Shown here: positions 16,805 to 25,042 of the stretch, in pieces
How the letters are laid out: every line of letters begins with the position of its first letter
How positions within the stretch are numbered: the first letter of the stretch is position 1
Assembly (NCBI RefSeq): GCF_012328925.1
Contig: NZ_JAAXLS010000004.1
Location: 62,001-126,000 of the forward strand
Length of the DNA: 64,000 nt
DNA from: Amycolatopsis acididurans
GTDB taxonomy: Bacteria > Actinomycetota > Actinomycetes > Mycobacteriales > Pseudonocardiaceae
Direction: 5' to 3'
Notes under the pieces: generated by a model
What the model saw: the letters and a program-made list of their open reading frames with translations, nothing else
Database searches by the model: none
Told to the model about the DNA's origin: nothing
Translations under genes and position numbers: made by a program

Positions 16805-17851
16805 TCAGGCCCAGCTCTTGAGCACCTTGTCGATCGTGTCCCGGATGCGGTCGCGCGCTTCGGCCCGCGGCACGCCCGACATGAGCAGGTCGTCGTAGTC
16901 CGTGTCGGCGTGCCGCACCGACGCGATCACCGCCAGCCGCACGGCCTCCTCGTCCAGCGCCCGCCCGGCGGCCGACCGTCCCACACGCCCGCTGCCCCTG
17001 GTGCCGGCGTGTTCGGCGATGGCCTGCGCTCGTTCGGCCGGGCAGCCGGGGTACAGCCGCAGGATTTCCGCCGCCATCGCGGCCTGGAACTCGACGTCCT
17101 GCAGCGCCCTCCGCTCCGCGTCCCGTTCCCTGCGACGGGCCCGTACGTCCTCGTCGGCAAGGCACTGCTCTTCCGCCCGTTCCAGCGCTGCCTGTTCGAC
17201 GAGAATCCCTTGCCGCTCATGGCGTTTGCGGCGCTTGTTGAAGCGCATGACCAGCGCCGACAGCGAGCTTTCCTTCTTCGCCCGCCGCGAGAGCGCCGCG
17301 TTGCCTGCCGGGAGGAACACGAGGTGATCGAAGTCGGCGCAGGTCAGGCAGAGTGGTTCCTGCTCGGGAAGGAGGAACTCCCCGGCCGAGCCCCGCGTGT
17401 CGCATTCCGCACAGGTCCACTCGCCGCTCGGCGAGATCACCACGAGATCCGGTGCCTTGTTCTGCCGCGCTTCCAGCCGTTCTCGTTGTTTGTCGGACAG
17501 CTCCGCCGAGATCCAGTGCGTGCGAAAGAGCGTGTCGGTCGCCTCGTCACCGGTGAAGACCAACGCACGGCGATCCCGCGTCGCGGCGGTATACGTGGTC
17601 TCGCTCGGACGCAGACCGTGCGCGGTCGCCCACGCGAGCAGGTACTCGAACGCCGTCGCGACCTTGTCGCGGTCCACCGGCAGCTCATCGGCCAGAGGAC
17701 CGAGCCGCCCCTGACGCCACGCCTCGACCTTGACCGACGGCAGCCAGCCCAAGATCACCAGGAGGTCGACCGGGGCCACATACTTCACCCGGCGAAGCGC
17801 CTGCTCAGCCGCGGTGTCGACGCGGCGCTGCAGCTTCGGTTGATCGGCCAT
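16805..17851 (-). CDS. DUF2293 domain protein
   Basis: A 348-residue protein starting MADQPKLQRRVDTAAE. A Cys4 zinc site is visible in the middle (WTCAECDTRG and EPLCLTCADF), a basic coiled-coil segment (about 215-260, MRFNKRRKRHERQG, ERDAERRALQ) follows, and the C-terminal DUF2293 domain (about 265-348) has ILRLYPGCPAERAQAIAEHA and AVIASVRHADTDYDDLLMSG. The family's role is not established; the zinc ribbon and basic helix suggest nucleic-acid contact, which is inference. An extra 25 upstream codons are open but unlike the family. Confidence 0.85.
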   Translation of the reverse strand: MADQPKLQRRVDTAAEQALRRVKYVAPVDLLVILGWLPSVKVEAWRQGRLGPLADELPVDRDKVATAFEYLLAWATAHGLRPSETTYTAATRDRRALVFTGDEATDTLFRTHWISAELSDKQRERLEARQNKAPDLVVISPSGEWTCAECDTRGSAGEFLLPEQEPLCLTCADFDHLVFLPAGNAALSRRAKKESSLSALVMRFNKRRKRHERQGILVEQAALERAEEQCLADEDVRARRRERDAERRALQDVEFQAAMAAEILRLYPGCPAERAQAIAEHAGTRGSGRVGRSAAGRALDEEAVRLAVIASVRHADTDYDDLLMSGVPRAEARDRIRDTIDKVLKSWA

Positions 17852-18287
17852 CGGCCGGAGTTTAGCCAAGGTCCCTGGCGTCGGCGCGCGAACGCGCACA
17901 TCTCTCGCACGCTCAACCCGTCGCACCTCACGGGGCGTCCCAGAAGGCCGCGCTCAACGGGGTCGACTCGGCGACCCCCGGCAAGTCGGGCACCGTTCAT
18001 CTTCCTCTGCAACGCTCCCGGAAGGCGAACTGCGCGACGACCGTGAAGTCAGAGTCGCTCGGACGGACGACCGCGGGCGCAACCTGTGTGCAGGGGAGGG
18101 GTTCCGTAGCTTCGGGCTCATTGCACGACAGTCCCTTCGAACATTGCGGATAACGACTCGACGACCGTAGCGGCGGCCACCGACAAAAATCGCGACCGGA
18201 GGCCGAGTTATCCACACCACCCCAGTTATCCACAATTTCCCGGATCTCTTCTTCCGGCGCGTGTCACCAATCCGCCACGGTGATGAC
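17852..18287. other. divergent intergenic region with DnaA boxes and a minus-strand coding relic
   Basis: 436 bases between the DUF2293 and DUF4192 genes. On the minus strand short segments look coding by G/C at third positions but lie in three frames: VVRPSDSDFTVVAQFAFRER (about 18080-18010), EEDERCPTCRG, then VPDLPGVAESTPLSAAFWDA ending with TGA near 17936. This could be a frameshifted small gene. Two consensus DnaA-type boxes at 18208 and 18226 lie nearer the DUF4192 gene. Confidence 0.35.
18208..18234 (+). promoter_or_regulatory. two consensus DnaA-type boxes upstream of the DUF4192 gene
   Basis: TTATCCACA occurs at 18208-18216 and again at 18226-18234, both preceded by AG, 18 bp apart and 54 bp before the start of the DUF4192 gene. 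Each matches the classical DnaA box fully. Whether DnaA binds here or the sites belong to another factor is open. Confidence 0.45.
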
Positions 18288-19388
18288 ATGACCACCACCA
18301 CGACGAAGCTGCCGGACGGCAGAACGAGGATCAACATCAGCGATCCGGCGCAGCTGATCGCCGCGATCCCGTGCCTTCTCGGCTTCTGCCCCGAGAACTC
18401 GATAGTCCTCATTGGACTGAGTAAGGGCAAGGGCACGAAGATCACCGCGCTCGTGCGCGTCGATCTACCCGCCGCCGATCTCGAGACGGACGCCGTCGAG
18501 GCCATCACCCGCGCGTTGTGTCAGAACCCGGGTGAGGAGGTGCTGACCGTCGTCATCGGCCGGCACCCAGACCATCCACCCGGGTCATCTGGTCCGCCGC
18601 ACTCGGCCCTCGTGAGGCGTGTGGCGGCCGCCTTCCACAAGCGCGGACGCAAGGCCGGTTATGCGGCATGGGTGCCTGAAATCCGTGGTGGCGCTCGCTG
18701 GCGTACCTATCGAGAGTGCGCGCCGGACAACGAGGGGGTGCTGCCTGAGCCCGCCAGCACGGTGATGGCAGCTGTCTGCGTGGCTGAGGGGCTTGTCACC
18801 TTCGACAGCAGAGCGGAGATGGAGAAACTGCTCGAACCCGACGATCCGTTGGCACATGACAGACGTGCACGATTGCTGGACACGGCCGTCGACGCGCTGG
18901 CGCCGGACCTGACGCCGAAGAGCACCTACGAGCAGTACGCGCGCATTGTGCGCGCCGCCATCGACCAGGTCCGCCGGGACGATCTGTCGTTCACCGATGA
19001 GAAGGTCGTGCGGCTCGCCCTGGCGCTGTCGAACCCACTGGTCCGGGACTCGTGCCTGCGGACGGCTCTGCCCCAGGGCAGTGTCCGAAGCAGGTACGCG
19101 CGTCGCCTGTGGCTGGAGCTCGTGCGGCTGACTCCGCCGCCCGAACGTGCCGAAGCGGCCGCTTTGCTCTGCCACGCGGCATATCTCCACGGCGAAGGCA
19201 GTTTCGCGATCATGGCGGCTGAGAACGCTCTCGACGCTGATCCTTCCCACCCGCTGGCTTCCCTGCTGCATGCGTGCCTCACGCACGGTCTGCCTCCGGA
19301 CCAGCTGCAGCACCTGACCGACGATATCCCCGACCTCTACCGTCCACGCGCACTGCAGGCAGAACTTTCCGCGCAAAAAGACCCGTAA
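18288..19388 (+). CDS. DUF4192 domain protein
   Basis: A 366-residue actinobacterial DUF4192 protein. It opens with the family's hallmark INISDPAQLIAAIPCLLGFC then PENSIVLIGL, followed by a Rossmann-like beta-alpha stretch (VLTVVIGRHPD) and a C-terminal helical TPR-like half (about 275-350, AALLCHAAYLHGEGSFAIMA, ALDADPSHPLASLLHA). Function is unknown. I start at the ATG at 18288; nine more upstream codons are open. Twin DnaA boxes precede it and a 14-bp hairpin follows. Confidence 0.9.
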   Translation: MTTTTTKLPDGRTRINISDPAQLIAAIPCLLGFCPENSIVLIGLSKGKGTKITALVRVDLPAADLETDAVEAITRALCQNPGEEVLTVVIGRHPDHPPGSSGPPHSALVRRVAAAFHKRGRKAGYAAWVPEIRGGARWRTYRECAPDNEGVLPEPASTVMAAVCVAEGLVTFDSRAEMEKLLEPDDPLAHDRRARLLDTAVDALAPDLTPKSTYEQYARIVRAAIDQVRRDDLSFTDEKVVRLALALSNPLVRDSCLRTALPQGSVRSRYARRLWLELVRLTPPPERAEAAALLCHAAYLHGEGSFAIMAAENALDADPSHPLASLLHACLTHGLPPDQLQHLTDDIPDLYRPRALQAELSAQKDP

Positions 19389-19400
19389 GTCCGAGCGCCG

Positions 19401-19432
19401 GTCTACGTCAGCCCGCGGGGGCTGACGTAGAC
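19401..19432. terminator. 14-bp hairpin after the DUF4192 gene
   Basis: Perfect stem GTCTACGTCAGCCC / GGGCTGACGTAGAC with loop GCGG, 12 bp after the stop codon. No T-run follows, as is common in high-GC actinobacteria. Confidence 0.8.
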
Positions 19433-19643
19433 GCCGAGACCGCGAGGATCTTCATCGCAGGGGAGTACGTTCGTCTGGCTCGACGATCAGCCGAGCGAGA
19501 CGGAGGCGGGCAGGCAGGGGCGGTTCAGTCTGAGCGTGGGCAAAGACGGCCTCTGGTTCGTGAAGCGGTTCGTGAAAGCTCCGCTCGTTCACCGGGCCGT
19601 CGGCTGTCTCCACGGCGGGCAGAACCGGCTCAGCCGGCCATAA
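19431..19643 (+). pseudogene. start-less coding relic
   Basis: An open frame with nearly every third base G or C, the pattern of real genes here, reading TFVWLDDQPSETEAGRQGRF, SLSVGKDGLWFVKRFVKAPL, VHRAVGCLHGGQNRLSRP to TAA at 19643. No ATG, GTG or TTG precedes it in frame back to the hairpin that ends the DUF4192 transcript. It looks like the 3' remnant of a lost gene. I do not recognise the protein. The rest of the gap to galE (19644-19711) shows nothing. Confidence 0.4.
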
Positions 19644-19711
19644 CGTCCGCGGTCACCGCTGCGATGCTCAACCGGCGGCTCTCGCCGCGACCGCTGCTAC
19701 CCCCGTCCCGG

Positions 19712-20701
19712 CTACGCCTGGGCACGTTCCTGAGTGAACCGCCAGGCGTCGGCCACGATGCCGTACAGGTCGGTGCGCTCGGGCTTCCAGCCGAGTTCCT
19801 CGCGGGCACGGTCGCTGGCCGCGACGAGGATCGCGGGGTCTCCTTCCCGGCGTGGTGCGACGGCGGCGGGGATGGCGTGACCGGTGACCTCCCGGCAGGC
19901 CTCGATCACCTGGCGGACGGAGAATCCGGTGCCGTTGCCGAGGTTGTAGATGCGGTGCACTCCGCGTTCGGCGTGCTGCAGCGCGAGCAGGTGAGCATCG
20001 GCGAGATCCGACACGTGGATGTAGTCGCGGATCGCCGTGCCGTCCTCGGTGGGGTAGTCGTCGCCGAAGATCTGGATCTGTTCGCGGTGTCCCGTTGCCA
20101 CCTGCAGGACCAGCGGGATCAGGTGCGTCTCGACGGTGTGCCGCTCGCCGTAGCGGCCGTAGGCTCCGGCGACGTTGAAGTAACGGAGACTCATCGCGGC
20201 GAGGCCGTGCGCGCGTGCGTAGCTGGTGATGGCGTGGTCGATCGCCAGTTTCGAGGCACCGTAGGTGTTCGTCGGCATGGTGGGGGCGGTCTCGGGTATG
20301 GGGGACCGCTCGGGCTCGCCGTAAGTCGCGGCGGTCGAGGAGAATACGAGACGTGGTGTGCCGTGCTCGCGCATGGCGTCCAGCAACCGGATGGCGGTGA
20401 ACACGTTGCCGCGCCAGTACTTCCCCGGGTCCTGCATCGACTCGCCCACCAGGGACGTGGCGGCGAAGTGCAGCACACCGTCGAACCCCTCGGCGAGCAG
20501 GCCCGCCGTGGCATCGGCGGCGTCGCCCTCGACGAACCGAGCACCGTCGGGGACAGCGTCCGCGTGGCCGGTGGACAGGTCATCCACGACGACGACCTCG
20601 TGACCGGCTTCCAGCAGTCGGGCCGCGCACACGCTGCCGACGTAGCCGGCGCCGCCGGTGACGATCAGTTTGAGGGCCTTGCGGTCGCTAGCGGTGGCCA
20701 T
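19712..20701 (-). CDS. galE: UDP-glucose 4-epimerase
   Basis: GalE interconverts UDP-glucose and UDP-galactose for the Leloir pathway and for cell-wall galactose; 329 residues, typical. The NAD site is [10 protein letters not shown] (about 14-23), the catalytic Ser is in [13 protein letters not shown], and the Tyr-x3-Lys motif is NTYGASK. The sugar-nucleotide loop [15 protein letters not shown] and [17 protein letters not shown] are present. It lies downstream of galK on the same strand with a 157-bp gap containing a hairpin. A shorter N terminus would also fit the family, since nine residues precede the first strand. galT is not in the window. Confidence 0.95.
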   Translation of the reverse strand: MATASDRKALKLIVTGGAGYVGSVCAARLLEAGHEVVVVDDLSTGHADAVPDGARFVEGDAADATAGLLAEGFDGVLHFAATSLVGESMQDPGKYWRGNVFTAIRLLDAMREHGTPRLVFSSTAATYGEPERSPIPETAPTMPTNTYGASKLAIDHAITSYARAHGLAAMSLRYFNVAGAYGRYGERHTVETHLIPLVLQVATGHREQIQIFGDDYPTEDGTAIRDYIHVSDLADAHLLALQHAERGVHRIYNLGNGTGFSVRQVIEACREVTGHAIPAAVAPRREGDPAILVAASDRAREELGWKPERTDLYGIVADAWRFTQERAQA

Positions 20702-20783
20702 GAGCAGTCAGAAGCCTTTCTTACTGGAAACTCAAGGAGGTGGTTGAGCACAGTGTGGACCATTCAGCTGTGAGCCTCGCACC

Positions 20784-20807
20784 GGATGACCGTGTACGCG
20801 GTCATCC
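20784..20807. terminator. hairpin between galK and galE
   Basis: Perfect 8-bp stem GGATGACC / GGTCATCC with an 8-nt loop, 52 bp beyond the galK stop in the direction of transcription. It may lower read-through into galE; strength is uncertain. Confidence 0.4.
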
Positions 20808-20858
20808 CTCGTTTCATCGGGGCCGACGGTCGGAGCGTGCGCTTGGTAGCCCGGGGCG

Positions 20859-22070
20859 TCAGCTGTCGCGCCGCGCCCCCGGCGAGGGCACCGCGACGAA
20901 CGTGCGCGGGATTCGCCAGCCCCGCTTCTCGTAAGCCGCGGTGACGGTCGCCTCGACCTCGGCGAGGGACCCCTCCGGGACGAGAGCGATGGCGGAGCCA
21001 CCGAAACCGCCGCCGGTCATCCGGGCGCCGAGAGCTCCGCCTTCGCGGGCGGCCTCGACAGCGACGTCGAGTTCCGGGATCGAGATCCGGTAGTCGTCGC
21101 GCATGCTCACATGCGAGGCGTCGAGCAGGGGGCCGATGTCCGGGAGCCGCTCGTCGTGTAGCAGCGACACGACGTCGAGCACCCGCTGGTTCTCTGTGAC
21201 GACGTGGCGGACCAGCGGCACCAGCTCGTCGGGCAGGCGGCCGAGCGCGGCGTCCAGGCCGGCGAACGGGACGTCTCGCAGGGCCTTGAGCCCGAGCAGG
21301 TCGGCGGCGTGTTCGGTGCCGCGCCGGCGGTCGCCGTAGCCGGACTCGCTGTGGGAATGCTTGGTACGCGTGTCGATGACGAGGATCCGCAGGCCGACAC
21401 CGGCGGTATCGAAGGGCACCTGCTCGATCGCACCCGAGCGGACGTCCAGGAAGAGCACGTGCGACTCGGTGCAGCACAGCGACGCGGTCTGGTCCAGCAG
21501 ACCGGTCGGCGCGCCGACGAAGTCGTTCTCGGCGCGCTGGACCCACCGGGCGATTTCGTGCCGGTCCGGGGTGCCGGGTGCGTCCAGTTCCTGCCCGGCC
21601 AGGCCCAGCAAAGCCAGCGATACCGCGCATTCGAGAGCGTGAGAGGAGGACAAACCGGCGCCGGTCGGTACGTTGCCGGCCAGGACCACGTCGGCGCCGC
21701 GCTCGATACCGTGTTCGGCCAGCACCCACGCGACACCGGCTGGATAGGCCGCCCAGCCTTCCACCGCACCGGGCCGCAGTTGGGGGATCTCGATCGGATC
21801 GGCTCGCTGGATGCGGCCGTCGGACCCGAGTGTGGCGACGGTGAGCAGTTGGTCGTCGCGCGGCGACGCGGCCGCCGCCAGCCGGTGCGGCAGAGCGAAG
21901 GGCAGCACGAAGCCGTCGTTGTAGTCCGTGTGCTCGCCGATGAGGTTCACCCGGCCCGGTGCGGACCAGACGCCGCTGGGTGCACGGTCATGCACCGAGC
22001 GGAATGCCTCAGCGGCGGCCTCGTGCGCCTTGAAGCCACCGGCCACGTCCTGCTTCTCGTTCAACGTCAC
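20859..22070 (-). CDS. galK: galactokinase
   Basis: GHMP kinase that phosphorylates galactose at C1. The galactokinase signature GRVNLIGEHTDYNDG, the ATP loop GNVPTGAGLSSSHA, the catalytic region NDFVGAPTGLLDQTASL and the C-terminal GHMP motif GARMTGGGFGGSAIAL are all intact. I take the GTG at 22070 (VTLNEKQDV), preceded by AGGGA; a GTG at 22097 in the same frame adds nine residues. About 403 residues. Together with galE it forms part of a galactose pathway lacking a nearby galT. Confidence 0.94.
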   Translation of the reverse strand: MTLNEKQDVAGGFKAHEAAAEAFRSVHDRAPSGVWSAPGRVNLIGEHTDYNDGFVLPFALPHRLAAAASPRDDQLLTVATLGSDGRIQRADPIEIPQLRPGAVEGWAAYPAGVAWVLAEHGIERGADVVLAGNVPTGAGLSSSHALECAVSLALLGLAGQELDAPGTPDRHEIARWVQRAENDFVGAPTGLLDQTASLCCTESHVLFLDVRSGAIEQVPFDTAGVGLRILVIDTRTKHSHSESGYGDRRRGTEHAADLLGLKALRDVPFAGLDAALGRLPDELVPLVRHVVTENQRVLDVVSLLHDERLPDIGPLLDASHVSMRDDYRISIPELDVAVEAAREGGALGARMTGGGFGGSAIALVPEGSLAEVEATVTAAYEKRGWRIPRTFVAVPSPGARRDS

Positions 22071-23064
22071 CCATCCCTGCTGGGACCCCAGCCCCACCTG
22101 GCCGCCCGCGAACTCCGGCGGCGCGCTGCACTCCTCTATGCACCCTAGAGCTCACCTGTGAGCGCGGTGTAGTGCCGTCCTGAGCCTGGCCCGAGCCCGG
22201 GTCGGAGTAGGAGCGGGACGGAGGCCTGCCATGTCGCTCGGGGCTGGGGCGCTGTTCGAGGGCGAGGAATCATGTTCCGGCGCGATCCGGGTGACCGGTG
22301 CCCCTGGCGTGATCTCAGGAGTGGATGGAGGGGCGCGGTTGTGCGGCGCGGCCGGCAGGTGCGCAGCGCGGTGCGCTGCTCGCGGCACACGGGCCCGGCG
22401 GCAGGGCGGTGCGGCCGCTTACGGGGCACGAAGTGGCAGTGGCAGTGTGCGGCGCGGTCGGATGGCACGGGGCGTGGCGGCCTGTGGTGCGGCGGCTTGC
22501 GACGCGCGGTGTGCTGCGCGGGCGACCTTGCCGCGACCGAGCTGCGCTGCGTGGCGGGGCCGGGCGAGGGTTGGGGCTGGCGGACGGTGCGATGACCTGC
22601 GACGCGAGCGACTTTGCCGGGACTGACCTGTGCTGCGTGGTCGGGCCGGGCGAGGGTGGGGCTGCTGGACGATGCGGTGACCTGCGACGTGGGGGCCTTG
22701 CCGCGACCGACCTGCGCTGCGTGGTCGGGCCGGATGAGGGCGGGGCTGCTGGACGATGCGGTGACCTGCGACGTGGGCGACCTTGCCGGGACTGACCTGT
22801 GCTGTCTGGCCGGGCCGGGCGAGGGTGGGGCTGCCGGACGATGCGGTGACCTGCGACGCGGGCGGCCTTGCCGCGACCGACCTGCGCTGCGTGGTCGGGC
22901 CCGATCAGGGTGGTGACTGCCTGCCGCGGCAACGGACCTGCGCGACGCGACCCCACCCGGACGGTGCCGGGCCGCTGCGTACGCGACGGCACGAGGCGCG
23001 GACGCGACGGCACGGGCGCGGACGGGGCCAGCCTGGGGGTCTCGGGGCCTGACCGGCCCGCGGG
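22071..23064. other. gene-poor stretch upstream of galK with 85-bp repeats
   Basis: About 990 bases. The first 80 contain the galK promoter region. The remainder is extremely G/C-rich, with open frames that are low-complexity Arg/Pro/Gly and shift between repeat units; the 85-bp array at about 22500-22920 dominates. I see no convincing gene, RNA or mobile element in it. Confidence 0.6.
22500..22920. repeat. 84-85 bp tandem repeat array
   Basis: Units beginning GATGCGGTGACCTGCGACG recur at 22671, 22755 and 22840, with diverged units near 22586 and 22501. Each carries CCTTGCCG(C/G)GAC, then TGACCTG(T/C)GCTG, then GGTCGGGCCGG and GAGGGTGGGGCTG. Lengths of 84 and 85 break any frame, arguing against coding. 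The units alternate between two types (CCGCGACCGACC and CCGGGACTGACC), hinting at amplification of a 170-bp dimer. Confidence 0.8.
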
Positions 23065-23760
23065 TTACCGTGCCTGGGCGAGGACCGCGTGCATCACCGA
23101 CATCGGTACCTGCACGCTGGAGGCCTCCCCGGCGACTTCCACCGTGCCGCCGCCGGCTGCCCTGCCCACGTTCACCGTGCTGCCGGGTACCACGCCGGCC
23201 GACTTGAGGTCGACCATCAGCTTCTCGTCCAGCTGGACGTGCTCGGCGATGCGCCGGATCTCGACCTTGCCGCCGCCCGCGCGGGCGAACTCGTCGAGGC
23301 GGATCAGGTCGGCTTCGGCGGGCGGGGCCGGCTCGCCACCCTCACCGAGCTTGTCGAGGCCGGGGATGGGGTTGCCGTACGGCGAAGTGGTCGGGTGGTC
23401 GAGCAGCCGCACGAGCTTGCGCTCCACGGCCTCGCTCATGACGTGCTCCCAGTGACACGCCTCGGTGTGCACCTGCTCCCACTCCAGACCGATTATGTCG
23501 AGCAGGAGCCGCTCCGCGAGACGGTGCTTGCGCATGACGGCGGTGGCCAGGTCGCGACCGTGCTCGGTCAGCTGCAGGTGCCGGTCATCGGCGACCCGCA
23601 CGAGGCCGTCCCGCTCCATCCGGGCCACGGTCTGGCTCACCGTCGGCCCACTCTGCTGCAACCGCTCCGCGATGCGGGCACGCAGCGGCACGACACCTTC
23701 CTCTTCGAGCTCGAAGATCGTCTTCAAGTACATCTCTGTGGTGTCGATGAGATCGTTCAC
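23065..23760 (-). CDS. ideR: iron-dependent repressor IdeR/DtxR
   Basis: Fe(II)-activated repressor of iron-uptake genes. From the GTG at 23760 (RBS AAGGGG) it is 231 residues and keeps IdeR numbering: ancillary site H79, E83, H98 and primary site M10, C102, E105, H106. The wHTH (about 1-75, [20 protein letters not shown]), dimer domain and C-terminal SH3-like domain (about 155-230, [12 protein letters not shown]) are complete. Cys102 favours iron over the manganese-type MntR branch. The frame is open 32 codons further upstream, but those are unlike the family. A palindrome lies just before the start. Confidence 0.93.
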   Translation of the reverse strand: MNDLIDTTEMYLKTIFELEEEGVVPLRARIAERLQQSGPTVSQTVARMERDGLVRVADDRHLQLTEHGRDLATAVMRKHRLAERLLLDIIGLEWEQVHTEACHWEHVMSEAVERKLVRLLDHPTTSPYGNPIPGLDKLGEGGEPAPPAEADLIRLDEFARAGGGKVEIRRIAEHVQLDEKLMVDLKSAGVVPGSTVNVGRAAGGGTVEVAGEASSVQVPMSVMHAVLAQAR

Positions 23761-23780
23761 GATATCCCCTTCGTCCGCAG

Positions 23781-23794
23781 ACAACCATGGTAGT
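23781..23794. promoter_or_regulatory. palindrome upstream of ideR
   Basis: ACAACCATGGTAGT is a near-perfect 14-bp palindrome (one mismatched pair), 20 bp before the ideR start and in the ideR-acuC divergent region. It does not look like the TTAGGTTAG iron box. A half-copy ACTACCAT recurs at about 23849. Candidate operator of unknown owner. Confidence 0.3.
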
Positions 23795-23864
23795 CGTTGA
23801 CACCGACAGTCAGCCCAGGTGATCGGTGGGGAAACGCCGCTCATGGCGACTACCATCGGGCCTC

Positions 23865-25037
23865 ATGTACCAGCCCGCGGTCGTCTGGGACCCCGCCCTC
23901 CTCGGCTACGACCTGGGCGGCGACCATCCGTTCAATCCGGTACGCCTGCAGCTGACGATCCGCCTCGCCACGGAGCTCGGCGTCCTCGACGGCGTTCCGC
24001 TGCTCGTCCCCGAACCCGCCACCGACGACGAATTGTGCCGCGTCCACGCTGAGGAATACCTGAGCGCGGTCAAGCAGGCCCCGCTGGCCGGCTGGGACGT
24101 CGGCCACGGGCTGGGCACGACCGACAACCCCGTGTTCAGCGACATGCACGAGGCCACCGCGCTGGTCGTCGGCTCCACGCTGCTCGCCGCACGCAAGATC
24201 GCCGACGGCGAGGCCTCCCGCGCGGTGAACATCGCCGGCGGCCTGCACCACGCCATGCGCGACCACGCCGCCGGTTTCTGCGTGTACAACGACTGCGCCA
24301 TCGCGATCTCCTGGCTGCTCGACCACGGCTTCGACCGCATCGCCTACGTCGACACCGACGTGCACCACGGCGACGGCGTGCAAACAGCGTTCTACGACGA
24401 CCCGCGCGTGCTGACCATCTCCCTGCACCAGCACCCGTTCACGCTCTGGCCCGGCACCGGCTACTCCGCCGAGGCCGGCGCGGGCGAGGCCGAGGGCAGC
24501 GCCGTCAACATCCCGCTGCCCCCGCGCACCGCCGACCCCAGCTGGCTGCGCGCCTTCCACGCCGTCGTTCCCTCCCTGCTGGAGGAGTTCCAGCCGCAGA
24601 TCCTCATCACCCAGTGCGGCGTCGACTCCCACGATGAGGACCCGCTGGCCGATCTGTCCCTCACCGTCGACGGGCACCGCACCATCTACGCGACCCTGCG
24701 CTCCCTCGCCGACCGCTACGCCGGGGGCAAATGGCTCGCCGTCGGGGGCGGCGGTTACCAGCTGATCCGCGTCGTCCCGCGCTCCTGGACCCATCTCATC
24801 GCCACGGTCCTCGACCGCGACGTCAAACCCGAGACGAAGGTGCCGCCCGGCTGGCTCGACATGGTGCGCAAGGCCGCGCCGCACGCCGACCTGCCGACGG
24901 AGATGACCGACGGCGCCGACACCAACTACCGTCCATGGGGCGACGGTGACGACGATCCGGTGGACGTCGCGATCCGCGACACGCGGCGCGCCGTCTTCCC
25001 CTTGCATGGCCTGGATCCCGACGATCCGAGAGACTGA
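23865..25037 (+). CDS. acuC: AcuC-type class I histone-deacetylase-fold lysine deacylase
   Basis: A 390-residue zinc hydrolase of the arginase/deacetylase fold, AcuC branch, which removes acetyl groups from lysines of acyl-CoA synthetases in bacteria. Seen: the paired histidines in NIAGGLHHAMRDH, the zinc Asp-His in YVDTDVHHGDGVQ, ISLHQHPFTLWPGTG, the second zinc Asp in ITQCGVDSHDEDPLADL, and the Gly-rich lid VGGGGYQLIRVV. Start ATG at 23865. It ends 5 bp before the GNAT-ligase fusion gene, so writer and eraser of acylation appear co-transcribed. Confidence 0.93.
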   Translation: MYQPAVVWDPALLGYDLGGDHPFNPVRLQLTIRLATELGVLDGVPLLVPEPATDDELCRVHAEEYLSAVKQAPLAGWDVGHGLGTTDNPVFSDMHEATALVVGSTLLAARKIADGEASRAVNIAGGLHHAMRDHAAGFCVYNDCAIAISWLLDHGFDRIAYVDTDVHHGDGVQTAFYDDPRVLTISLHQHPFTLWPGTGYSAEAGAGEAEGSAVNIPLPPRTADPSWLRAFHAVVPSLLEEFQPQILITQCGVDSHDEDPLADLSLTVDGHRTIYATLRSLADRYAGGKWLAVGGGGYQLIRVVPRSWTHLIATVLDRDVKPETKVPPGWLDMVRKAAPHADLPTEMTDGADTNYRPWGDGDDDPVDVAIRDTRRAVFPLHGLDPDDPRD

Positions 25038-25042
25038 CGATC

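Noticed and set aside
22315-23013. 232-codon open frame on the minus strand (Arg/Pro-rich)
   Set aside because: It is a low-complexity translation of the 85-bp repeats; unit lengths of 84 and 85 do not keep a frame and no ribosome site or family is visible.
15863-23064. mobile element or genomic island in the gene-poor middle
   Set aside because: No transposase, integrase, tRNA or terminal inverted repeats were found; galE/galK and the DUF genes have normal codon use.
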